Counted from the stretch's first letter, positions 31,641 through 45,074 are shown. The stretch: 64,000 nt of DNA from Zea mays (GCF_902167145.1 NC_050101.1:128432990-128496989), one strand, 5' to 3'. The notes: a model not told the origin generated them from the letters alone. Numbers and translations are program-made.

Positions 31641-33922
31641 CTCGCGTTGTCGAAGTCCGACCCTCCCGCTAGGCCGGTGAGCGCCCTCTCCCTTGAATGC
31701 TGAGGGAGAAGGTGACCCACGAACCCGCGCGGGAGGTAGAGCTCCGGCTCAGCCCGGCCTCCGCCCCAGCCAGGATGATGAAGATCCTTGAAGCTGAGGG
31801 CGGGACCAAGATCGCAGCCCGGCTCATTTCTCCCCACCATCGAGCTGGTGGTCACCGTCTTGGGTGACCACCGGCGAGGGGATGCGGCCGGGCTACCTAA
31901 TGAAAATCCTTGAAGCCGAACGATGGCTGAAAGGCACCAACTTCCGCGAAGTTGCGTTCCTCCAACGACAAGGCGGAAGGATTGCGAGTGCCCCCCATCT
32001 GGGAGCTCGAAAGGTGGAAAGACGCGACGCATGAGGGGAGCGCAAGGACATGGTTGCCTTTCAAGGGGGTCACCCTCCTTTTAAAGGCAACTCTCCCCAC
32101 TTGCGTCCTCAGCCATCGCGAGCTGAGTCTTCTACATCACGCTCCAAGGTCCTCCCCCTACGACACGGGGGCTGGGTCCCACGCATCATGCAAGCCGGCC
32201 CAGGGCAGAAGAAGCCGAACCGCCGCGTGCGGTGCACGCAACTGCCCGGCGGTTACGAGCATTCCTCCACTTTCGCCTAGACCAGCGGGTGAAAGGGCGG
32301 ACCGCCATGCAGACTGCATGCAACTGCACCAAGGGGGCGCGCCCTTTCGACTTCGACGCATCCAGCATGGGGGCCCAGGCCCACATGTCATGTAACCGGC
32401 GCGCCGGTTGCTACATGCAAAAAACTACACCACCACTCGCGCCACTATCGTGCCTCCTCGACTGCAGAACCAGTACCGCGACTCGAGGCAACCCTCCACA
32501 TGGCCCAACAGTGCCAACCAGGCACATCGGTCACGGGTCAGTCAGCCGCGGGAGAAGGCGCGACGGTCGATACGGCCAGAAATGGGCCGGCAGTAATGGC
32601 GGTGGCAGGCGGGCGGAAGCAGCGGTCAAGTCGTCAGCCAAGCTCACGTCCCCTCCTGGGACAGCGAGAGAACCCTCTCCCACGGCGTGAAGACGGCGCG
32701 CCCGTGTTCCATTCCGCGAACGACTCGTGCACGCGCAACGGCCGCCCTGTGAACCACTCGTCCCGTCGCATTAACTCTGCGGCAGGACGGGCGGCGCCTT
32801 TGGCGGGCGAAGCAGGCGACACTTCACCTCCGCCATAATGACCGCGTCAAAAAAGGTGCGCCACGTCATTCGATTTCGTATCCTTTCCCTCTTCCTCTTT
32901 CTCTCTCTTACAACAGGGACCGGGAAAGGGGATACCCCGAAAGGGATCCTTCTCCGCGAAGGAAACGGGCCCCGAGCCCCCCTACTGATCAGAGGTTCGA
33001 AGGCTGGCCCCTCGGAGGGGTTCAACAGCCGCCTCAGAGCGCTCGGGCTCCGCGCCCACTACTGGTCAGAGGTTCGAAGGACGGCCCCTCAGAAGGGTTC
33101 AACGGCCGCCTCAGGCCACTCGGGCTCCGCGCCCACTACTGATCAGGGGTTCGTGGGCTGGCCCTCGAAGGGTTCACAGCCGCCTCAGACGCAGAGCGAG
33201 GGATGACCCTGGGTACGTTCGATACATAACCAAGGCTCGGGCTATGCTCCCGAGGTACCCTAGGACATTTCCGAGACCAACGGGAACGATTTTGTAATGG
33301 AATCCCATCAGAGGGAGGCATCGAGCCCTCGGACTCCTTCAAAAGGGGACCGGGTCCGGCAAATCACCCGCAGGTACTTTTGGAGCGCGCCTCCGGGCCA
33401 CTTGCCGACCCCTAACAAATGGGGCACGGGCGTCCACTCGGATTACCCGTTAGCAGCTCACTGGAGACACCATGTTCGGCGCCCTCCAAGGGCAACATGG
33501 CGCTTTCCCCCCTCCTCCTTGCGGAAAGGCGACGCAGGGGCGTACGTGAAAAAGTCGAGTCTGTCCTTGACTGTCCTCTCGCTCTGTGCGGAGGCTCGGG
33601 GGCTGCTCTCGCAAACCCAGCTCCGGCCAAACCGTTGACAGCGTCAACATACCAGCCCGAGAACTTGGAACTCGACTGAGCACCCGGGCTACGGCCAACT
33701 CGCATGAGGGAACAACCAGACCGACCGAAGCATCGCGAAACGCATTAAGACCTCGAAGGAGTCAAACCACTCCTCCGAGGCCTCGGGGGCTACACCCAGC
33801 GGGTGCGCTCGTGCGCACCCACCGGAACAAAATGCAACCGAGAAAGGCCGGTCCCCTTGCAAAAAAGTGCGACAAAAGCCTCCAAGCGAGTATTAACACT
33901 CCCTTCGAGGCTCGGGGGCTAC
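31641..33922 (+). other. Huck-like internal region before 3' LTR, with tandem repeats and polypurine tract
   Basis: No coding sequence. Three tandem copies of a roughly 78-bp unit (AGAGGTTCGAAGG ... CTCCGCGCCCACTACTG) run from about 32983 to 33200. The G-rich tract GGCTCGGGGGCTAC just before 33923 is the likely plus-strand primer. Confidence 0.6.
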
Positions 33923-35477
33923 TGTCGGGGACCATAATTAGGGGTACTCCCAAGACTCCTAATCTCAGCTGGTAACCCCCATCAGCACAAAGCTGCAAAG
34001 GCCTGATGGGTGCGATTAAGCCAAGGCTCGGTCCACTCAAGGGACACGATCCCGCCTCGCCCGAGCCCAGCCTCGGGCAAGGGCAGCCGACCCAGGAGGA
34101 TTTACGTCTCGCCCGAGGGCCCCCTCAAGCAACGGACACACCTTCGGCTCGCCCGAGGCCCAGTCTTTGCCAAGAAGCAACCTTGGCCAAATCGCCACGA
34201 CGACCGACCGTATCGCAGGAGCATTTAATGCAAGGAAGGCCTGAGACCTTATCCTGACGCGCGCCCTTCAGTCGACAGAGCCGAAGTGACCGCAGTCACT
34301 TCGCCGCTCCACTGACCGGCCTGACAAGAGGACAGCGCCGCCTGCGCCGCTCCGATTGCTGTGCCACTCGACAGAGTGAGGCTGACAGCAGCCAAGTCCG
34401 GCTTCGGGCGCTATTGGAAGCTCCGCCTCGCCCGACCCCAGGGCTCGGACTCGGCCTCGGCCCTAGAAGACGACGAATTCCGCCTCGCCCGACCCCAGGG
34501 CTCGGACTCGGCCTCGGCCCTGGAAGACGACGAACTCCGCCTCGCCCGACCCCAGGGCTCGGACTCGGCCTCGGCCCCGGAAGACGACGAACTCCGCCTC
34601 GCCCGACCCCAGGGCTCGGACTCGGCCTCGGCCCCGGAAGACAACGAACTCCGCCTCGCCCGACCCTAGGGCTCGAACTCCGCCCTAGCCTCAGCCGACG
34701 GTCTTTGCCTCGCCCGACCCAAGGGCTCAGACTCGACCTTGACCTCGGAAGACAGACTCGACCTCGACCTCGGAGGAGCCTACACCTCACCCTACCTAGG
34801 GCTCGGACCGACCACGTCACAAGGGGGGCCATCATTACCCTACCCCTAGCTAGCTCTGGCTACGGGGAACAAGACCAGCGTCCCATCTGGCTCGCCCTGG
34901 TAAAACAAATAATGATAGCGCCCCGCATGCTCCATGACGACGACGACTCTCAGCCCCCTTACGAAAGCAAGGAGACGTCAGCAAGGACTCAACAGCCCCG
35001 ACAGTTGTCCTTCTGCAAGACTCCAGCGCTCCTCCAACGGCCACGACATCACACGAACAGGGTGCCAAAACCTCTCCGGCTGCCACGACAGCATGTACTT
35101 AGGGCACTAGCTCCTCTCTGCTAGACACGTTAGCACACTGCTACATCTCCCATTGTACACCTGGACCCTCTCCTTACGCCTATAAAAGGTAGGTCCAGGG
35201 CCCTCTTACAGAGGGTTGGCCGCGCGGGGAAGGACGGGACGGCGCGCGCACAGGCCTCTCGCTCCCTCCCGCGCGGACGCTTGTAACCCCCTACTGCAAG
35301 CGCACCCGACCTGGGCGCAGGACAAACACGAAGGTCGTGGGTTTCCCCTTTTACGCCTGTCTCCCTCCGGCTTTTTCCCCCCTTCGCGCTCCGTCTACCG
35401 CCGACCCATCTGGGCTGGGGCACGCGGCGACAATTTACTCGTCGGTCCAGGGACCCCCCGGGGTCGAAACGCCGACA
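33923..35477 (+). repeat. 3' LTR of Huck-like element (1555 bp)
   Basis: It starts TGTCGGGG and ends CGCCGACA. Compared with the 5' LTR it has one extra 57-bp repeat (four copies, about 34421-34667) and a segment of about 23 bp near 35355. Together these account for the 80-bp length difference. TATA box at 35181-35188. Confidence 0.9.
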
Positions 35478-35482
35478 ATGCC

Positions 35483-36384
35483 CTTTAGGCTACCTTCTTT
35501 TCAATTTATCGCATGATTAAAAAGATAATAGTACAAATGATATTTGTGTGTATATATATATTTATCTAGAAAACAATGTCTATAATACAAACTTAAAGAG
35601 CAAAAAGCAAGCATAATTACCTCGAATAATAATTAAGCCACATGACTCCATCAATAATAGTACTTGAGCCCTTTAAAAAAAATCTCATCATGGTGTTGTG
35701 TTTGTTTGCCTGCACGCTAGCACGAAGGATTCAACTGACAAAGATTGCCATAGCAATCAAACAATAAACATACAGTAGCCTAATGAACGTCATATGTGGT
35801 CTATATTAAATGAATTGTGTGATTATATTTGACTATAGGTATGAAAGCTTGTTGATGGTCATTATTTCATGAATCCGATCATCAACTATCCATAGGATGA
35901 GAAAGATTCTATGAACAAAGTCACTAACTTTCCTACTAAGTGAGTTCGACAAGCTGTGTTGGAGTATTTTGATGCAGGTTATAAAAATCAAGCAAAAGAA
36001 CTAAAAATGGACAAGTATAGAGTGATATTGTGGCCAAGCCATGGAAGACTATGGCTAACCGACCAAGTCCATGGTCACTCATCCACCCAACAAAGCTAAG
36101 AGCACTCGACCTTTGTCCTCCATGTTTGTCACGATGCATTCATAGTAATTTGAAGGTGTAGCCACATGGATGACACGTCAATAATCCGAAAGGAAACCAT
36201 ATCATCAATCCATGCATTTTCATCAAATGGCTATGGAGAAAACACAAAGATCCATTCAATGGCTACTAATGAAACACAAAGTAGCTATTGAAATCAACCT
36301 CAAACCGATCTTGAGGAGGCATTTGCGCTATTGGATGGCAAATGGAGGGAGTGGGGAGGTCGATCAGCCATGATATGGTCGTCT
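35483..36384. other. About 0.9 kb between nested elements, no gene
   Basis: A/T-rich DNA without ORFs of note. If Sirevirus D is removed, this joins directly to the sequence at 57490, whose TATA-like box at about 57541 may make the two halves one old LTR or promoter region. I could not identify it. Confidence 0.4.
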
Positions 36385-36389
36385 GGCCT

Positions 36390-37600
36390 TGAAAGTCGCC
36401 TAGAGGGGGTGAATAGGGCGAATCTGAAATTTACAAACTTAATCACAACTACAAGTCGGGTTAGCGTTAGAAATATGAATGAGTCCGAGAGAGGGCGTAA
36501 AAAACAAATCGCAAGCAAATAAGAGGTGAGACACAAGGATTTGTTTTATCGAGGTTCAGTTCTCGCAAACCTACTCCCCATTGAGGTGGTCACAAAGATC
36601 GAGTCTATTTCAACTCTTTCCCTCTCTCAAACGATCCCTCGGACCGAGTGAGCTTCTCTTCTCAATCAAACGGGAAGAAACTTCCCCGCAAGGACCACCA
36701 CACAATTGGTGTCTCTTGCCTCGGTTACAATTGAGATGATCACAAGAAAGAATGAGAAAGAAAAGAAGCAATCCAAGCGCAAGAGCTCAAATGAACACAA
36801 CAAATCACTCTCTCTAATCACTAAAGCTTTGTGTGGAGTTGGGAGAGGATTTGATCTCTTTGGTGTGTCTTGTATTGAATGCTATAGCTCTTGTAAGGTG
36901 TAGAAGTGTAGAAACTTGGATGACTTGAATGTGGGGTGGTTGGGGTTATTTATAGCCCCAACCACCAAACTAGTCGTTTGGTGAGGGCTGCTGTCGCATG
37001 GCGCACCGGACAGTCCGGTGCGCCACAGGACAGTGTCCGGTGCGCCAGCCACGTCACCCAGCCGTTAGGGTTCGACCGTTGGAGCTCTGACTGGTGGGGT
37101 CGCCTGGCTGTCCGATGGTGCACCGGACAGGTACTGTAGACTGTCCGGTGCGCTGTCTCGCGCGTGCCTGACTTCTGCGCGCTCTGGCGCACATTAAATG
37201 CCTCTACAGGTGACCGTTGGTGCCATAGTAGCCATTGCTCCGCTGGCACACCGGACAGTCCGGTGTGCACCGGACACTGTCAGGTGACTCACCGGACAGT
37301 CCGGTGAATTATAGCGGAGCTTCTCTGAAAATTCCCGAAGGTGAAGAGTTGGGCGTCGAGTTCCCTGGTGCACCAGACACTGTCCGGTGGTGCACCGGAC
37401 AGTCCGGTGCGCCAGACCAGGGGACACTTGGCTCCTTTGATTTGAACCTCTATTTTTTGGCTTGTATTGGTTTGTTGTGAACCTTTGGGCACCTGTAGAG
37501 ACTTATGGACTAGAGCAAACTAGTTAGTTCAATAATTTGTGTTGGCCAATTCAACCACCAAAATCATTTAGGAAAAAGGTGTAAGCCTATTTCCCTTTCA
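36390..37600 (-). repeat. 3' LTR of Sirevirus D (1211 bp)
   Basis: On the minus strand it starts TGAAAGGGAAATAGG, right after the tract GGGGGAGAT (37601-37609), and ends GGCGACTTTCA. A minus-strand TATAAA lies at 36954-36949. It has about seven palindromes of the CACCGGACWGTCCGGTG type. Confidence 0.9.
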
Positions 37601-38413
37601 ATCTCCCCCTTTTTGGTGATTGATGCCAACACAAACCAAAGCAAATATAAAAGTGCAGAATTGAACTAGTTTGCATATTGTAAGTGCAAAAGGTTACTTA
37701 GAATTGAAACCAATATTTTCATAAGATATGCAAGGATTGATTTTCTTTCTTATTTAACATTTTGGACCACGCTTGCACCACATGTTTTGTTTTTGCAAAG
37801 GTTTTGGAAATTCTTTTCAAAGTCTTTTGCAAAGAGTCAAAGGTAAATGAATAAGATTCTTGAGAAGCATTTACAAGATTTGAAATTTTCTCCCCCTGTT
37901 TCAAATGCTTTTCCTTTGACTAGACAAAACTCCCCCTTAATGAAATCCTCCTCTTAGTGTTCAAGAGGGTTTTGATGTTAATTTTGAAGAGGGTATACCA
38001 ATTTGAAATTATATCACAAATAAGATACCAATTTGAAAATACTTCTTTAAAACCAAATTGAAAGACTAAAATTTTTGAAATTGGTGGTGGTGCGGTCCTT
38101 TTGCGTTGGGCTCATGCTCTCTCCCCCTTTGGTATAAATCGCCAAAAACGGAATCATTAGAGCCCTTTTAACTACTTTCTCCCCTTTGGCAAACAAAATA
38201 TGAGTGAAGATTATACCAAAGACGGAGAGTTGCTCGGAGTGACGGCGAAGGATGAATACTTGATGGAGTGGAGTGGAAGCCTTTGTCTTCGCCGAAGACT
38301 CGAATTCCCTTTCAATCTATGACTTGGTTTGAAATGTACTTGAGAACACATTAGTCATAGCATATAAAAGAGACATGATCAAAGGTATATTAATGTGCTA
38401 TGTATGCGAGACA
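37601..38413 (-). other. Non-coding 3' internal region of Sirevirus D with polypurine tracts
   Basis: On the minus strand AAAAAGGGGGAGAT (37614-37601) abuts the LTR. Further tracts (for example CAGGGGGAGAAAA at about 37887-37899, AAGGGGGAGAG at about 38122-38132) repeat the multiple-tract pattern of element A. No env-like ORF. Confidence 0.7.
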
Positions 38414-41400
38414 TCAAAAGAAATTCCTAGAATCGAGAATATTTAGCTCATGCCTAAGTTTGTTAAAAGTTTGTTCATCTAGTGGCTTGGTAAAGATATT
38501 GGCTAATTGATCCTTGGTGTTAATATATACAATCTCGATATCTCCCTTTTGTTGGTGATCCCTTAAGAAATGATACCGAATGGCTATGTGTTTAGTGCGG
38601 CTATGTTCAACGGGATTATCCGCCATGCGGATTGCACTCTCATTATCACATAGAAGAGGAACTTTGGTTAATTTGTAACCATAGTCCCTAAGGGTTTGCC
38701 TCATCCAAAGCAATTGCGCGCAACAATGGCCTGCGGCAATATACTCGGCTTCGGCAGTAGAAAGAGCTACAAAATTTTGCTTCTTTCAAGCCCAAGACAC
38801 TAGGGACCTTCCCAAGAACTGGCAAGTCCCCGATGTGCTCTTTCTATTAATTTTACACCCCGCCCAATCGGCATCTGAATAACCAATTAACTCAAATATG
38901 AATCCCCGAGGGTACCAAAGCCCAAACTTAGGAGTATAAACTAAATATCTCAAGATTCGTTTTACGGCCGTAAGGTGAGCTTCCTTATGGTCGGCTTGGA
39001 ATCTTGCACACATGCATACGGAAAGCATTATGTCCGGTCGAGATGCACATAAATAGAGTAAGGAGCCTATCATCGACCAGTATACCTTTTGATCGACGGA
39101 TTTACCTCCCGTGTCGAGGTCGAGATGCCCATTGGTTCCCATGGGAGTCTTGATGGGCTTGGCATCCTTCATCCCAAACTTGTTTAAAATATCTTGAATA
39201 TACTTTGCTTGGCTAATGAAGGTGCCCTCTTGGAGTTGCTTCACTTGAAATCCCAAGAAGTACTTCAACTCCCCCATCATCGACATCTCGAATTTCTTTG
39301 TCATGATCCTACTAAATTCTTCACATGTAGATTCGTTAGTAGACCCAAATATAATATCATCAACATAAATTTGGCATACAAACAAATCATCGTTAAGAGT
39401 TTTAGTGAATAGAGTAGGATCGGCCTTTCCGACTTTGAAGCCATTAGTGATAAGGAAATCTCTTAGGCATTCATACCATGCTCTTGGGGCTTGCTTGAGC
39501 CCATAAAGCGCCTTAGAGAGTTTATATACGTGATTAGGATACTCACTATCTTCAAAGCCGGGAGGTTGCTCAACATAGACCTCTTCCTTGATTGGTCCGT
39601 TGAGGAAGGCACTTTTCACGTCCATTTGATAAAGCTTAAAGCCATGGTAAGTAGCATAGGCAAGTAATATGCGAATTGACTCAAGCCTAGCTACAGGTGC
39701 ATAGGTTTCACCGAAATCCAAACCTTCGACTTGTGAATATCCCTTGGCCACAAGTCGGGCTTTGTTCCTTGTCACCACACCATGCTCGTCTTGCTTGTTG
39801 CGGAAAACCCACTTGGTTCCTACAACATTTTGATTAGGACGTGGAACTAAATGCCATACCTCATTCCTAGTGAAGTTGTTGAGCTCCTCTTGCATTGCCA
39901 CCACCCAATCCAAATCTTGTAGTGCTTCCTCTACCCTGTGTGGCTCAATAGAGGAAACAAAAGAGTAATGCTCACAAAAATGTGCAACACAAGATCTAGT
40001 GGTTACCCCCTTATGAATGTCGCCGAGAATAGTGTTGACGGGGTGATCTCGTTGGATTGCTTGGTGGACTCTTGGGTGTGGCGGTCTTGGTTCTTCATCC
40101 TCCTTATCTTGATCATTTGCCTCTCCCCCTTGATCATTGCCGTCATCTTGAGGTGGCTCATCTCTTTGATCTTCTCCTTCATCAACTTGAGCCTCATCCT
40201 CATTTTGAGTTGGTGGAGATGCTTGCGTGGAGGAGGATGGTTGATCTTGTGCATTTGGAGGCTCTTCGAATTCCTTAGGACACACATCCCCAATGGACAT
40301 GTTCCTAAGCGCGATGCATGGAGCCTCTTCATCACCTATCTCATCAAGATCAACTTGCTCTACTTGAGAGCCGTTAGTTTCATCAAACACAATGTCACAA
40401 GAAACTTCAACTTGTCTAGAGGACTTGTTAAAGACTCTATATGCCCTTGTGTTTGAATCATATCCTAGTAAAAAGCCTTCTACTGTCTTAGGAGCAAATT
40501 TAGATTTTCTACCTGTTTTAACAAGCATAAAGCATTTGCTACCAAAGACTCTAAAATATGAAATATTGGGCTTTTTACCGGTTAGGAGTTCGTATGATGT
40601 CTTCTTGAGGATTCGGTGTAGATATAACCGGTTGATGGCGTAGCAAGCGGTGTTGATAGCCTCGGCCCAAAACCGATCCGAAGTCTTGTATTCATCAAGC
40701 ATGGTTCTCGCCATGTCCAATAGAGTTCTATTCTTCCTCTCCACTACACCATTTTGTTGTGGGGTGTAGGGAGAAGAGAACTCATGCTTGATGCCCTCCT
40801 CCTCAAGGAAGCCTTCAATTTGAGAGTTCTTGAACTCCGTCCCATTGTCGCTTCTAATTTTCTTGATCCTTAAGCCGAACTCGTTTTGAGCCCGTCTCAA
40901 GAATCCCTTTAATGTCTCTTGGGTATGAGATTTTTCCTGCAAAAAGAACACCCAAGTGAAGCGAGAATAATCACCCACAATAACTAGACAGTACTTACTC
41001 CCGCCGATGCTTATGTAAGCTATCGGGCCGAATAGGTCCATGTGTAGGAGCTTGAGTGGCCTGTCAGTCGTCATGATGTTCTTGTGTGGATGATGAACAC
41101 CAACTTGCTTCCCTGCCTGACATGCGCTACAAATCCTGTCTTTCTCAAAATGAACATTTGTTAGTCCCAAAATGTGTTCTCCCTTTAGAAGTTTGTGAAG
41201 ATTCTTCATTCCAACATGTGCTAGTCGGCGGTGCCAGAGCCAGCCCATGTTAGTCTTAGCAATTAAGCAAGTGTCGAGTTCAGCTCTATCAAAATCTACT
41301 AAGTATAGCTGACCCTCTAACACTCCCTTAAATGCTATTGAATCATTACTCCTTCTAAAGACAGTAACACCTACATCTGTGAAAAGACAGTTGTAGCCCA

Positions 41401-41652
41401 TTTGGATAATTGAGAAACGGAAAGCAAATTGTAATCTAAAAAATCTACAAGAAAAATATTGGAAATTGAATGGTTAGGAGATATAGCTATTTTACCCAAT
41501 CCTTTGACCAAACCTTGATTTCCATCCCCGAATGTGATAGCTCGTTGGGGATCTTGGTTTTTCTCGTAGGAGGAGAACATCTTCTTCTCCCCTGTCATGT
41601 GGTTTGTGCACCCGCTATCGATGATCCAACTTGAGCCCCTGGATGCATAAAC
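38414..41652 (-). pseudogene. pol of Sirevirus D, one frameshift and one nonsense codon
   Basis: Homologous along its length to pol of element A. Protease [13 protein letters not shown] is near 41610. A one-base deletion near 41400 (after SVSQLS) shifts the frame. From there integrase ([26 protein letters not shown]), RT (YVDDIIFGS) and RNase H read cleanly to TGA at 38788-38786, just after SLVSWA. The same frame then continues to 38414 with the RNase H end ([26 protein letters not shown]). The family sequence normally has a Ser-type codon where the TGA is. Two lesions make it inactive, though most catalytic residues persist. Confidence 0.92.
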
Positions 41653-41668
41653 CTACAAAACAAATTTA
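41649..41668 (-). other. gag/pol junction of Sirevirus D
   Basis: Gag stops with TAA (41668-41666). TTTGTTTTGTAG follows, then GTTTATGC starts pol in the +1 frame. The layout and spacing match element A at 2352-2370, with three substitutions over the region. Confidence 0.6.
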
Positions 41669-44298
41669 GTTCTTGACTTTAGGTACCCAAATGGTTTTGG
41701 GTCCTTTGACATTAGATACAAGAACTTTGGGTACCCAAACACAAGTCTTTGACCCCTTGTGTTTTCCCCCAACATACTTGGCAACTACCTTGCCGGATTT
41801 GTTAGTTAAAACATAAGATGCATCAAAAGTTTCAAATGACATGTTAGAATTATTTGATGCACTAGGAGTCTTCTTCTTAGGCAATTTTGCATGGGTTGAT
41901 TGCCTAGAGCTAGATGTCTCACCCTTATACATAAAAGCATGATTAGGGCCAGAGTGAGACTTCCTAGAATGAATTCTCCTAATTTTGCTCTCGGGATAAC
42001 CGACAGGGTATAAAATGTAAGCCTTGTTATCCTGAGGCATGGGAGCCTTGCCCTTAACAAAATTAGATAATCTTTTAGGAGGGGCATTAAGTTTGACATT
42101 GTCCCCCTTTTGGAAGCCAATGCCATCCTTGATGCCAGGGCGTCTCCCACAATAGAGCATGCTTCTAGCAAATTTAAATTTTTCATTTTCTAAGTCATGC
42201 TCGGTAATTTTAGCATCTAATTTTGCTATATGATCATTTTTTTGTTTAATTAAAGCCATGTGATCATGAATAGCATCAATGTTAACATCTCTACATCTAG
42301 TGCAAATAGTAACATGCTCAATGGTAGATGTAGAGGGTTTGCAAGAATTAAGTTCAACGATCTTAGCACGTAAAATATCATTGTTATCTCTAAGATCGGA
42401 AATTGTAACATTGCAAACATCTAGTTCTTTAGCCTTAGCAATTAATTTTTCGTTTTCAATCCTAAGGCTAGTAAGAGAGACATTCAATTCTTCAATCTTA
42501 GCAAGCAAGTTAACATTATCATCTCTAAGATTGGGAATTGAAACATCACAAATATTAGAATCAAACTTAGCAATTAATTTAGCATTTTTATTTCTAAGGT
42601 TGGCAATAGTGTCATGGCAAGTGCTTAGCTCACTAGATAGTTTTTCATATTTTTCTACTTCTAGAGCGTAAGCATTTTTAACCTTAACGTGCTTCTTGTT
42701 TTCTTTAATAAGGAAGTCCTCTTGGGAGTCCAAGAGATCATCCTTTTCATGAATAGCACTAATTAATTCATTTAATTTTTCCTTTTGTTGCATGTTAAGG
42801 TTGGCAAAAAGGATGTGCAAATTATCCTCCTCATCACTAGCATTATCCTCATCACTAGAGGTTTCATATTTAGTGGAGGATTTTGATTTTACCTTCTTCC
42901 TTTTGCCGTCCTTTGCCATGAGGCACTTGTGGCCGACGTTGGGTAAGAGGAGTCCCTTGGTGACGGCGATGTTGGCGGCGTCCTCGTCGGAGGAGGAGTC
43001 GCTAGAGCTCTCGTCGGAGTCCCATTCACGGCACACATGAGCATCGTCGCCTCTCTTCTTGTGGTACATCTTCTTTTCTCTCCTCTTTCCCTTCTTGTCG
43101 TCGCCCCTGTCACTAGATAGTGGACATTTTGCAATAAAATGACCGGGCTTACCACATTTGTAGCAAACTTTCTTGGAGCGGGATTTGTAGTCCTTCCCCC
43201 TCCTTTGCTTGAGGATTTGGCGGAAGCTCTTGATGATGAGCGTCATTTCCTCGTTGTCGAGCTTGGAGGCGTCGATGAGTGTTCTACTTGATGTAGATTC
43301 CTCCTTCTTTTCTTCCGTCGCCTTGAATGCGACCGGTTGTGCTTCGGACGTGGAGGGGCCATCAAGCTCGTTGATTTTCTTTGAGCATTTGATCATTAGC
43401 TCAAAGCTTAAAAATTCCCTATTACTTCCTCGGGAGTCATTAGTGTATATTTAGGATTACCACGAATTAATTGAACTTGAGTAGGGTTAAGGAAAACAAG
43501 TGATCTAAGGATAACCTTAACCACTTCGTGGTCATCCCATTTTTTGCTCCCGAGGTTGTGCACTTGGTTCACCAAAGTTTTGAGCCGGTTGTACATTTCT
43601 TGTGGCTCTTCACCTTGGAGAAGCCGGAAGCGACCGAGCTCCCCCTCGATCGTCTCCCTCTTGGTGATTTTGGTCACCTCGTCTCCTTCGTGCGCGGTCT
43701 TGAGCACGTCCCAAATCTCCTTGGCGCTCTTCAATCCTTGCACCTTGTTATACTCCTCTCGACTTAGAGAGGTGAGAAGTATAGTGGTGGCTTGGGAGTT
43801 GAAGTGCATGATTTGGGCCACTTCGTCCTCATCATAATCTTCATCCCCTACGGATGGTACCTGTACACCAAACTCAACAACATCCCATATACTTTTGTGG
43901 AGTGAGGTTAGGTGATATCGCATCATATCACTCCACCTAGCATAATCTTCACCATCAAACGTTGGTGGTTTGCCTAATGGGACGGAAAGTAAAGGCGTAT
44001 GTTTAGGAATGCGAGGATAGCGTAGGGGGATCTTACTAAACTTCTTGCGCTCATGGCGCTTAGAAGTGACGAACGGCGTGTCGGAGCCGGAGGTGGATGG
44101 CGACGAGGAGTCGGTCTCGTAGTAGACCACCTTCCTCATCTTCTTCTTCTTGTCACCGCTCCGACGCGACTTGTGTGAAGGGGATTCCTTTTCCTTCCCC
44201 TTCCCTTTGTTGTAGGACTCTCCCGATGGAGCCTTCCCGTGGCTTGTAATTGGCTTCTCGCCGGTCCCCATCTCTTTCTTGGCGTGATCTCCCGACAT
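41666..44298 (-). pseudogene. gag of Sirevirus D, frameshifted
   Basis: The minus-strand ATG is at 44298 (MSGDHAKKEMGTGEKP). The N-terminal half is open to about 43408, through SVPLGKPPTFDGEDYARW and MTPEEVIGNF, where a small deletion creates TAA. The other frame resumes by about 43396 (MIKCSKKINELDG) and carries the CCHC knuckle CYKCGKPGHFIAKCP, an acidic serine stretch and a long coiled coil to 41666. Domain order and end (IWVPKVKN) parallel gag of element A. Confidence 0.9.
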
Positions 44299-44331
44299 CA
44301 CTTCGAGCGGTTAGGCTCTAATGAAGCACCG

Positions 44332-44344
44332 GGCTCCGATACCA
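44332..44344 (-). other. Primer-binding site of Sirevirus D
   Basis: Minus-strand TGGTATCGGAGCC lies 2 bp inside the 5' LTR edge at 44347 and is identical to that of element B. Confidence 0.8.
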
Positions 44345-44346
44345 AT

Positions 44347-44921
44347 TGAAAGTTGCCTAGAGGGGGGTGAATAGGGCGAATCTGAAATTTACAAACTTAA
44401 TCACAACTACAAGCCGGGTTAGCGTTAGAAATATGAATGAGTCCGAGAGAGGGCGTAAAAAACAAATCGCAAGCAAATAGTGGTGAGACACAAGGATTTG
44501 TTTTACCGAGGTTCGGTTCTCGCAAACCTACTCCCCGTTGAGGTGGTCACAAAGACCGGGTCTCTTTCAACCCTTTCCCTCTCTCAAACGGTCCCTCAGA
44601 CCGAGTGAGCTTCTTTTCTCAATCAAACGGGAACAAACTTCCCCGCAAGGACCACCACACAATTGGTGTCTCTTGCCTCGGTTACAATTGAGATGATCAC
44701 AAGAAAGAATGAGAAAGAAAAGAAGCAATCCACGCGCAAGAGCTCAAATGAACACAACAAATCACTCTCTCTAATCACTAAAGCTTTGTGTGGAGTTGGG
44801 AGAGGATTTAATCTCTTTGGTGTGTCTTGTATTGAATGCTATAGCTCTTGTAAGGTGTAGAAGTGTAGAACTTGGATGACTTGAATGTGGGGTGGTTGGG
44901 GTTCTTTATAGCCCCAACCAC
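44347..44921 (-). repeat. 5' LTR of Sirevirus D, R/U5 part with TATA
   Basis: This is the downstream 575 bp of the LTR. A minus-strand TATAAA at 44910-44905 lies 11 bp from the insertion point of the Gypsy element (44921/44922). Last five bases ACCAC are the target copy. Confidence 0.88.
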
Positions 44922-45066
44922 TGTAACGCCCCGAATTTTGCAGTTGAATTTTTTTCTTTTCTTTACTCGCCAAAATTCGGGCGTTACCTTTCCCTTTTCT
45001 TTTTCCCCTCGCTAAACCTTGACCTTTTTCAAAGTTTAGCGGGATTCGGTTTGGAATTCCCGTAGG

Positions 45067-45074
45067 TATAAAAA
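45067..45074 (+). promoter_or_regulatory. LTR TATA box of chromodomain element
   Basis: TATAAAAA in CCCGTAGGTATAAAAAAACCC. The 3' LTR copy is at 54141-54148. Transcription from here would include most of the LTR in the RNA leader. Confidence 0.65.

Larger units (their letters stand above)
17245..35477 (+). mobile_element. Huck-like Ty3/Gypsy element, Tat lineage, complete with TSD
   Basis: LTRs at 17245-18719 and 33923-35477 flank an 15.2-kb interior. The five bases ATGCC occur on both sides (17240-17244 and 35478-35482), so this is one insertion. The LTR start TGTCGGGGACCATAATTAGG and its general content match my recollection of maize Huck. Domain order PR-RT-RH-second RH-INT, with a degenerate first RNase H, is the Tat-lineage signature. 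Total length, 18.2 kb, exceeds the roughly 13-14 kb I recall for Huck; the excess fits a nested remnant at about 27.1-31.64 kb. Coding capacity is destroyed by several stops and a gag frameshift. Confidence 0.9.

Noticed and set aside
34296..34835. 179-codon minus-strand ORF in the Huck-like 3' LTR
   Set aside because: It is the antisense reading of the 57-bp tandem repeats, with no counterpart of equal length in the 5' LTR.
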